From an uncultured Lysobacter sp. (GTDB lineage: Bacteria > Pseudomonadota > Gammaproteobacteria > Xanthomonadales > Xanthomonadaceae), in contig CAMLID010000061.1 in the NCBI GenBank assembly GCA_946480055.1, forward strand, positions 1 through 19,722: a stretch of 19,722 nucleotides of DNA, read 5' to 3'. The position numbers were made by a program, and so were the translations under genes. The first letter of the stretch is position 1; the number at the start of each line of letters is the position of its first letter. This document shows positions 14,676-19,722 of this stretch, piece by piece. Below the pieces are notes generated by a model. It was not told where the DNA came from and searched no databases. It saw only the letters and a list, made by a program, of their open reading frames with translations.

Positions 14676-15937
14676 GTCGGGCCCCGTTCCTGCGTTGCCT
14701 GAGCGCCGCATTGGCGTTGTCGGCCGCGCTGACCGTACCGGCCCTCGCCCAGGACGCGCCCGCGCCGACCCAGACCGCCGGCGCCGCATCCGGGTCCGCA
14801 CAGGCCGCGATCGTCGGCCCGACCCGCAACGGCCGCGAGATCTATCAGCGCTTCCGCGAAGGCCTGGCCGACCCGACCTGCGAAGCCGGCGCCAGCACAC
14901 GTTGGCGCCAGCACTTCGCCACCGCGCCCAAGCGCCTGGCCGCCAGCAACGACGACACCCTGCCGCTGTTCGGCTACGTGGTCGATGCCCTGCGCGAGGC
15001 CCATCTGCCGACCGAATACGCGCTGATCCCCTTCGTCGAGAGCGGCTACAAGCCCGGCGCGCGCAGCGCCGCCGGCCCGGCCGGGCTGTGGCAGATGATC
15101 GCGATCACCGCGCGCAACCACCGCGTGCCGATCCGCGACGGCTACGACGGCCGCTTGTCGCCGGTCGATTCGACCCAGGCCGCGGTGCGCTATCTCAAGA
15201 CCCTGCACGGCATGTTCGCCGGCGACTGGCGGCTGGCGGTGATGGCCTACAACGCCGGCGAATACCGAATCCTCGGCGCGCTCAAGCGCAGCGGCCAGAC
15301 CGCGCGCAACGCCAAGCCCGAGCAACTGGTCGGCCTGTCCGACATCACCCAGGCCTACGTGCGCAAGCTGCATGCGCTGTCGTGCCTGATGGAGCAGGCC
15401 GACGACCGCGAGGAATGGTTGCGCGCGCTCGATCGCCCGGTGCCGCGGCTGCAGGCGGTGACCGTGCCCGACGACGTCGCCGACATCGCCGCCTGGGCGC
15501 GCCGTAGCGGCCAGGACCCGGCCCAGCTGCAGCGCTTCAATCCGGTGTTCGCCGGCGGCCGCATCGGCCAGGCCGGCGGCAAGCGCGCGCCGCTGCTGGC
15601 GGTGCCCGTGGCCGCGGTCGGCGCGATCGACGAAGGCAAGGCGCAGACGACCAGCGTCGCTTCGGCGCCCGCCACGGATCTGCCTGCCACGAACCTGCCC
15701 GCCACGAACCTGCCCGTCGCCGACCCGCCCGCCGCCGCCGGCAACGCCATCGCCGCATCCGCCGGTGAACCGCGCCGCCACACCGTCGCCCGCGGCGACA
15801 ACGCCTGGACCATCGCCAAGCGCTACGGCATCCGCGTCTCCGATCTGCTGCAACGCAACGGCCTGGGCGCCAAAGCCGTGCTCAAACCCGGCCAGGCGCT
15901 GCTGATCGACACCGGTCCGGGCGGCGCGGCGCCGTGA
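14672..15937 (+). CDS. mltD: MltD-type membrane-bound lytic transglycosylase with LysM domain
   Basis: This enzyme would cleave peptidoglycan glycan strands, forming 1,6-anhydro ends in the periplasm. The 421-residue protein has a signal peptide (about 1-26, ALA|QD). No lipobox cysteine is obvious after it; the Cys at position 9 lies within the leader. The SLT domain follows: PTEYALIPFVESGYKPGARS with the catalytic Glu123, then AGPAGLWQMI and VMAYNAGEYR. An Ala/Pro linker with a 15-bp tandem repeat (residues about 334-348) precedes a single LysM repeat (HTVARGDNAWTIAKRYGI... to ...PGQALLID). E. coli MltD is a lipoprotein of similar size with two LysM units. It is coupled to gloB by an ATGA overlap, as mltD adjoins gloB in E. 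coli. Confidence 0.85.
   Translation: MSRAPFLRCLSAALALSAALTVPALAQDAPAPTQTAGAASGSAQAAIVGPTRNGREIYQRFREGLADPTCEAGASTRWRQHFATAPKRLAASNDDTLPLFGYVVDALREAHLPTEYALIPFVESGYKPGARSAAGPAGLWQMIAITARNHRVPIRDGYDGRLSPVDSTQAAVRYLKTLHGMFAGDWRLAVMAYNAGEYRILGALKRSGQTARNAKPEQLVGLSDITQAYVRKLHALSCLMEQADDREEWLRALDRPVPRLQAVTVPDDVADIAAWARRSGQDPAQLQRFNPVFAGGRIGQAGGKRAPLLAVPVAAVGAIDEGKAQTTSVASAPATDLPATNLPATNLPVADPPAAAGNAIAASAGEPRRHTVARGDNAWTIAKRYGIRVSDLLQRNGLGAKAVLKPGQALLIDTGPGGAAP
15671..15715 (+). repeat. 15-bp tandem repeat, three units, inside mltD linker
   Basis: Three 15-base units (15671-15685, 15686-15700, 15701-15715) have the form GCCACGAACCTGCCC, the first with changes. A fourth degenerate unit follows. In frame they encode ATDLP, ATNLP, ATNLP in the linker between the transglycosylase and LysM domains. 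Copy number could vary between strains by slippage. Confidence 0.8.
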
Positions 15938-16061
15938 ACCGTACCGGCCCGTCCGTCGCCATGGCGCGGGTACACTAGAGTCTTTGCTCGACCGCGCATC
16001 GGTCGGGCGGTTCCGTAAGCGTCCGGCGACGGCCGCGTCCACCAAGTTTTAGGGAGTGCAC

Positions 16062-16871
16062 ATGGGTTTCCTGCAAGGCAAGCGCGCATTGATCACCGGC
16101 ATCGCCAGCGAGCGCTCGATCGCCAGCGGCATCGCCGAGGCCATGCACCGCGAAGGCGCGCAACTGGCGTTCACCTACCAGACCGAAAAGCTCAAGTCGC
16201 GTGTCGAAAAGGCCGCCGCCGAGTACCGCCAGGAAGGTCAGACCGGCGATATCGTGATCCCGCTCGACGTCACCAGCGACGAGCAGATCGCCGCCTGCTT
16301 CGAGGAATTGGGCAAGCATTGGGACGGCTTCGACATCCTCGTCCACGCCATCGCCTACGCGCCGCGCGAAGCGATCGCCGGCCAGTTCCTCGACGGCCTG
16401 ACCCGCGAGAATTTCGCCATCGCCCACGACATCTCGGCCTACTCGCTGGCCGCGATGGCCAAGGCCGCGCGTCCGCAGATGCAGGGCCGCAACGGTTCGA
16501 TCCTGACCCTGAGCTACCTCGGTGCCGAGCGCGCCCTGGCCGGCTACAACGTCATGGGCGTGGCCAAGGCCAGCCTGGAAGCGACCGTGCGCTACCTGGC
16601 TTACAACCTCGGCCCGGAGGGCACCCGCGTCAACGCGATCTCGGCCGGCCCGATCAAGACCCTGGCCGCGGCCGGCATCGCCGGTTTCCGCAAGATCCTC
16701 GGCCACGTCGAGGAGAATGCGCCGATGCGCCGCACCGTCACGATCGAACAGGTCGGCAACGTCGCCGCGTTCCTGTGCTCGGACCTGGCCGCGGGCGTGA
16801 CCGGCGAAGTCACCTACGTCGACTCGGGCTACAACATCCTGGGCATGACCGGCATCGGCGACGGCGAGTGA
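16062..16871 (+). CDS. fabI: Enoyl-[acyl-carrier-protein] reductase (NADH), FabI
   Basis: FabI performs the last step of each fatty-acid elongation cycle, reducing enoyl-ACP. The 269-residue protein closely follows E. coli Fab[21 protein letters not shown] with the nucleotide-binding start, [31 protein letters not shown] and GPIKTLAA. Catalytic residues are Tyr152, Tyr162 and Lys169 (E. coli 146, 156, 163). At the position of E. coli Gly93-Phe94, linked to triclosan and diazaborine sensitivity, it has Ala98-Tyr99. AGGGAG (16051-16056) precedes the ATG by 5 bases; an in-frame GTG two codons upstream is less likely. It is monocistronic, with a strong terminator after it. TACACT at 15971-15976 could be a -10 box, but has no good -35. 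Confidence 0.96.
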   Translation: MGFLQGKRALITGIASERSIASGIAEAMHREGAQLAFTYQTEKLKSRVEKAAAEYRQEGQTGDIVIPLDVTSDEQIAACFEELGKHWDGFDILVHAIAYAPREAIAGQFLDGLTRENFAIAHDISAYSLAAMAKAARPQMQGRNGSILTLSYLGAERALAGYNVMGVAKASLEATVRYLAYNLGPEGTRVNAISAGPIKTLAAAGIAGFRKILGHVEENAPMRRTVTIEQVGNVAAFLCSDLAAGVTGEVTYVDSGYNILGMTGIGDGE

Positions 16872-16904
16872 TGGCGCGCCGCGCTTTGGCGCGGGATGCA
16901 TGAG

Positions 16905-16938
16905 AAAAAAGCCCGGCGCGATGCCGGGCTTTTTCTTT
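16905..16938 (+). terminator. Rho-independent terminator of fabI
   Basis: GCCCGGC (16911-16917) pairs with GCCGGGC (16923-16929) around GCGAT, with an A-run before and TTTTTCTTT after. It follows the fabI stop by about 33 bases. The A-rich left side means it may also function on the minus strand. Confidence 0.9.
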
Positions 16939-16984
16939 GGGCGCGTCCTGCCCTCTCTCTTCCACAAGCGCAGAAGACTCACGA

Positions 16985-17225
16985 GCGCTACGCATCAAGC
17001 CCCTCTCCCAGCGCGACCGCAGGGAGAAGGGAGATCAAAGGCCCTGCGTTGCTAAGCCCCTCTCCCGTGGCAGAGGGGTTGGGGTGAGGGTCCGGCGCGA
17101 GCGCGACGCTCCAATCTCATCCCGGACCCTCATCCGGCGCTACGCGCCACCTTCTCCCACGGGGAGAAGGGAAATCAAAGCCCTGCGTACCGGGCGCCGC
17201 GAGCGGGAGAAGGGAAAGCTCGAGC
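16985..17225. repeat. Composite intergenic repeat region
   Basis: This 240-base stretch between the fabI and ppiD terminators has no gene. It contains a direct repeat GGGAGAAGGGARATCAAAG at 17022-17040 and 17162-17180, and AAGCCCCTCTCCC at 16997-17009 and 17054-17066. There are hairpins CCCCTCT/AGAGGGG (17057-17078) and CCTTCTCCC/GGGAGAAGG (17150-17170), and a long inverted pair 17083-17095 with 17122-17134. The ACCCTCATCCGGC and CTTCTCCC pieces are typical of repeats scattered in Xanthomonadaceae genomes. Confidence 0.7.
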
Positions 17226-17234
17226 TCACCCCAA

Positions 17235-17269
17235 AACAAGAAGCCCGGCGGTTGCCGGGCTTCTTGTTT
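17235..17269 (-). terminator. Rho-independent terminator of ppiD
   Basis: A 15-bp stem (17235-17249 with 17254-17268), AACAAGAAGCCCGGC around GGTT, lies about 20 bases past the ppiD stop. On the minus strand it is followed by TTGTTTT-like residues. The plus strand also ends in TTCTTGTTT, so it may act in both directions. Confidence 0.8.
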
Positions 17270-17288
17270 GCGATAAGGCCAGTACCGA

Positions 17289-19280
17289 TCAGAGATTCTG
17301 ATCGACCACCGTCACCTTCATGCGCTTGCGCTGCGCCGCCACCAGGGCCTTGATGTCGTCGGCGCCGCTGATCTGCGCCAGCTGCGTCTGCATCTGCTCG
17401 CGCTGCTGCGGCGGGACCTGGGCCAGATCGCCCGGGGTGACCTTGCTGACTGCGAACAGCACCGCGCGGCCGTCGGGCAGCATCGCCCGGCCCGGGGCGA
17501 CCTTGCCGGCCGCGGGCGGCGCGACCGCGAACACGGCCTCGCTGACGCTGGGGTCCGGAATCGGCGCGCCGCGCGGCAGGTTCGGAATCGCGTGCGGCGC
17601 CGGCAACTGCTTGGACGTCGCCACCGCTTCCAGGGTTTCGCCGGCGCGCAGACGCACCAGCAGCGCGTCGGCTTCCTTGGCGGCGGCCTTGGCCGCGCGG
17701 TCGGCGCGCACCGCGGCGATCACCTGGTCGCGTACCTGCGCCAGCGGCAGCGAGCGCTCCGGGGTGTGCGCGATGACGCGGATCAGCACGCTCTGGCCCG
17801 GGGCGAGTTCGATCGGATCGCTGACCGTGCCGTCCTGGATCAGAGTGTCGGAGAACGCCGCACGCAGCAGCGCCGGATTCGCGGCCAGGCCCTGGGCGCC
17901 GTTGCGCGCGCCTTCGCGGGTGATCGGGCCGAGCTTCTGCACCGGCAGCTTCATCTCGCGCGCGGCCGGCCCGAGCGACGACGGGTTCTTGTAGACCAGG
18001 TCGACCAGGCGGCCGGTGAAATCGCTGACCACGCGCTCGCGGTCGCTATCGGCCTGCTCGCGCGCCAGCGCTTCGCGCGCCTGCTCGAAGGTTTCCTGCT
18101 GACCGGCCTTGACCTCGCGCACCTGGATCACGTGCCAGCCGAAGTCGGTCTTGACCGGGCCGACGATCGCGCCCTGCGGAGCGGCGAACAGCGCCTGCTC
18201 GAACGGCGCCACCATCATGCCCTTGCTCACCCAGCCCAGATCGCCGCCGCCGGCCTTGGAGCCGGTGTCGTCGGTGTTCGCGCGCGCCAGCGCCGCGAAG
18301 TCCGCACCCGGTGCCTTGGCCTGCGCGACCAGCTGGGCGGCCTTGGTTTCGGCGGCCTTCTGCGCTGCGGCATCTGCGCCCTCGGCCACGCGCACCAGGA
18401 TGTGCGAAGCCAGGCGCTGTTCCTGGGCGACGAAACGGCTCTTTTCCTGTTCGTAGCGCTTGCGCAGCGTGGCCTCGTCGGCCGCCGGCGGCGCCGGCAC
18501 GCTGGCCGCGTTCACTTCCACGTATTCCAGCGTCACGCTCTCCGGCGCGCGGTAGTCCGCGGTGTGCGCCTGGTACCACGACTGCAGTTCGGCAGCGCTG
18601 ACCGCGCCGGTGTCGGGCGCCGGCTGCGGCAGCATCACCAGGCCGACGTCGCGGGTCTCGCCCATCAGCCGGATCAGGCGATCCATCTCGGAGCTGGTCA
18701 CGAACTCGCTTTCGACCAGGCCGCCGGCCAGCAGCGACTGCTGCAGCGACTGGCGCACGGTTTCCTGGAACTGTTTCGGCGTCTGCGCCGGCACCTGCGA
18801 GGCCAACGCCAGGCGGTAGCGGTCGAGGTTGAACTTGCCGTCGACCTGGAACGCCGGCACTTCGGCGATGGTCTTCTTGACCAGCGCGTCGCTGACCACC
18901 AGGCCTTCGCCCTTGGCCGCCAGTTCCTGCACGCGCCGATCGATCAGCATGTCGAGGATCGCGAGCTTGTTTTCCTTGCTCTCGAAATCGCGCGCATCGA
19001 AGGCCTCGCCTTCGGCCGCACGGCGGCGCTGGCGCTCCTGCTCGAAAGCGGTGCGGAAGTCGGTGGTCTCGATCTTCTCGTGCTGCCACAGCATCGACAC
19101 CGGCCACCACGACGGCGCCGTCGGCCAGTACGAGGGCGGCACGTCGATATGCGCGACCGAGGTATCGGTGCGCTGGCCCATGTACTGCTCGATGCCGACG
19201 AAGGCGAAGGGAATGATCAACAGGCCGAGGATCGCGGTGGCGATCCAGCCGGAAGTCTTGTCGCGAAGTTTCTGCAGCAT
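17289..19280 (-). CDS. ppiD: Periplasmic folding chaperone PpiD (SurA_N / parvulin-type)
   Basis: PpiD is an inner-membrane-anchored chaperone near the Sec translocon that helps newly exported proteins fold. The 663-residue protein has one membrane segment (about 11-30, [20 protein letters not shown]), then a SurA_N-like chaperone region around 75-210 including [15 protein letters not shown] as in E. coli. A parvulin rotamase-type domain at about 288-388 follows ([33 protein letters not shown]), with a further C-terminal chaperone region. Between the anchor and the chaperone region is a tryptophan-rich stretch ([15 protein letters not shown], 51-65) not seen in the E. coli protein. The ATG at 19280 has only a weak ribosome binding site. 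Confidence 0.93.
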   Translation of the reverse strand: MLQKLRDKTSGWIATAILGLLIIPFAFVGIEQYMGQRTDTSVAHIDVPPSYWPTAPSWWPVSMLWQHEKIETTDFRTAFEQERQRRRAAEGEAFDARDFESKENKLAILDMLIDRRVQELAAKGEGLVVSDALVKKTIAEVPAFQVDGKFNLDRYRLALASQVPAQTPKQFQETVRQSLQQSLLAGGLVESEFVTSSEMDRLIRLMGETRDVGLVMLPQPAPDTGAVSAAELQSWYQAHTADYRAPESVTLEYVEVNAASVPAPPAADEATLRKRYEQEKSRFVAQEQRLASHILVRVAEGADAAAQKAAETKAAQLVAQAKAPGADFAALARANTDDTGSKAGGGDLGWVSKGMMVAPFEQALFAAPQGAIVGPVKTDFGWHVIQVREVKAGQQETFEQAREALAREQADSDRERVVSDFTGRLVDLVYKNPSSLGPAAREMKLPVQKLGPITREGARNGAQGLAANPALLRAAFSDTLIQDGTVSDPIELAPGQSVLIRVIAHTPERSLPLAQVRDQVIAAVRADRAAKAAAKEADALLVRLRAGETLEAVATSKQLPAPHAIPNLPRGAPIPDPSVSEAVFAVAPPAAGKVAPGRAMLPDGRAVLFAVSKVTPGDLAQVPPQQREQMQTQLAQISGADDIKALVAAQRKRMKVTVVDQNL

Positions 19281-19423
19281 ATCCGGGTCGCGTGGGTCGT
19301 AAGCCGGACAGTTTAGCGCGCTTGGGGCCGGGCGCGCGGGCCGGCCGCGGCGGGGCCGGCGGGCGGTCCCGGCCGGGCCCTGAATCGGGACGGCGTCGGC
19401 AGAATCCGGGCGGCGGGCGCCGG

Positions 19424-19454
19424 AAAAAAAGAAGGCGCCGTTTCCGGCGCCTTC
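19424..19454 (-). terminator. Rho-independent terminator of first tRNA-Asp
   Basis: On the minus strand GAAGGCGCCG and CGGCGCCTTC form a 10-bp stem around GAAA, followed by seven T residues (19424-19430). It lies about 9 bases past the tRNA CCA. Confidence 0.92.
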
Positions 19455-19462
19455 GGCAAAAC

Positions 19463-19539
19463 TGGCGGAGTGGACGGGACTCGAACCCGCGACCTCCGGC
19501 GTGACAGGCCAGCATTCTAACCGACTGAACTACCACTCC
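19463..19539 (-). tRNA. tRNA-Asp, anticodon GTC
   Basis: This is a 77-base tRNA with encoded CCA. The acceptor GGAGTGG pairs with CCACTCC and the discriminator is G. The D-arm is TAGTTCAGTCGGTTAGAA, the anticodon loop CCTGTCACG gives GTC, and the T-arm is CGCGGGTTCGAGTCCCG. It is very close to E. coli tRNA-Asp. A second copy lies just upstream at the window edge. Confidence 0.97.
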
Positions 19540-19550
19540 GCGTGCTTGAA

Positions 19551-19578
19551 ACTTTACTGCTCGAAACTCGTGTGTCCG
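19551..19578 (-). promoter_or_regulatory. Candidate promoter of first tRNA-Asp
   Basis: On the minus strand CGGACA (19578-19573) and TAAAGT (19556-19551) are 16 bases apart. They would place the start close to 19544, five bases before the tRNA. The -35 matches consensus in four of six bases. Read-through from the upstream copy is an alternative. Confidence 0.35.
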
Positions 19579-19584
19579 ATTTAA

Positions 19585-19612
19585 TTGTTGCGCATCTGTT
19601 GCCGCGCAACAA
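19585..19612. repeat. Perfect 9-bp inverted repeat between tRNA-Asp copies
   Basis: TTGTTGCGC (19585-19593) is complementary to GCGCAACAA (19604-19612) around ten bases. It lies in the AT-richer spacer between the two tRNA-Asp genes, upstream of the first copy's promoter candidate, without a T-tract. It could be a protein-binding site or an RNA hairpin. Confidence 0.5.
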
Positions 19613-19630
19613 AATCGAAGGCTCTCACTT

Positions 19631-19660
19631 AAAACAAAAGCGCCGTTTCCGGCGCTTTTG
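19631..19660 (-). terminator. Rho-independent terminator after second tRNA-Asp
   Basis: On the minus strand CAAAAGCGCCG (19660-19650) pairs with CGGCGCTTTTG (19645-19635) around GAAA, and TTTT follows (19634-19631). It lies about 8 bases past the CCA of the edge copy and closely resembles the terminator at 19424-19454. Confidence 0.8.
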
Positions 19661-19667
19661 GCGAAAC

Positions 19668-19722
19668 TGGCGGAGTGGACGGGACTCGAACCCGCGACCT
19701 CCGGCGTGACAGGCCAGCATTC
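19668..19722 (-). tRNA. tRNA-Asp (GTC), second copy, cut by the window edge
   Basis: The 3' part of a tRNA-Asp including CCA at 19670-19668 is present. All 55 visible bases are identical to the corresponding part of the first copy. The 5' part, including most of the D-arm and the acceptor strand, lies beyond the window. Confidence 0.9.

Noticed and set aside
14243..16045. A 600-codon minus-strand open frame
   Set aside because: It is antisense to gloB and mltD, both of which have catalytic motifs in the plus frames.
17592..19316. A 574-codon plus-strand open frame
   Set aside because: It is the antisense shadow of ppiD, which has full domain support.

Overview
The window is a chromosomal segment of a GC-rich gammaproteobacterium, most likely of the Lysobacter/Xanthomonas group (Xanthomonadaceae). 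The evidence is the third-position GC bias, the KDO kinase of the KdkA type, a DUF6165-like gene, and short palindromic intergenic repeats of a kind typical of that family (for example GTAGGAGCGGCG). No phage, transposon, plasmid or CRISPR structure is visible. The taxonomy is inferred from content, not from a database match.

Layout from left to right. The window opens with the 4.5S signal recognition particle RNA (1-102, +), followed by about 340 bases of non-coding, repeat-rich DNA. A secreted YncE-type beta-propeller (442-1443, -) comes next. A tightly packed minus-strand run (1557-5378) reads kdkA, an MBL-fold hydrolase, moaA, moaC, moaD, moaE. It joins a lipopolysaccharide-core kinase to most of the molybdopterin pathway through overlapping stop and start codons. 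Divergent from kdkA, and only 22 bases away, is a GT9 heptosyltransferase-like gene (5401-6465, +).

From 6492 to 9299 lies the most accessory-looking part. It holds a less GC-rich gene whose C-terminus resembles small proteins of Bacteroidetes phages, a DUF6058-like gene, and a secreted six-cysteine protein with three copies of a DDED..N.N..G..N.TW-type repeat. The last is the least familiar thing in the window. A small membrane protein and a DUF6165 protein (9300-10392, -) follow, then tRNA-Ser(CGA) with its own promoter and terminator, and an orphan PP2C phosphatase.

The right half is housekeeping. dnaQ, rnhA and a YafS-like methyltransferase run on the minus strand, divergent from gloB and a LysM-containing MltD-type lytic transglycosylase. 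The mltD/gloB/yafS/rnhA/dnaQ neighbourhood is also found in E. coli, with different orientations. fabI (16062-16871, +) with a strong terminator, a composite repeat region, ppiD (17289-19280, -) and two tandem tRNA-Asp(GTC) genes finish the window. The second tRNA is cut by the right edge.

Functionally the segment mixes envelope biogenesis (kdkA, GT9, mltD, ppiD, fabI), molybdenum cofactor synthesis, DNA replication and repair (dnaQ, rnhA), methylglyoxal detoxification (gloB) and translation or protein targeting RNAs. I did not find convincing evidence of a complete undescribed multi-gene system. The best candidate for new biology is the repeat-bearing secreted protein at 7882-8889.
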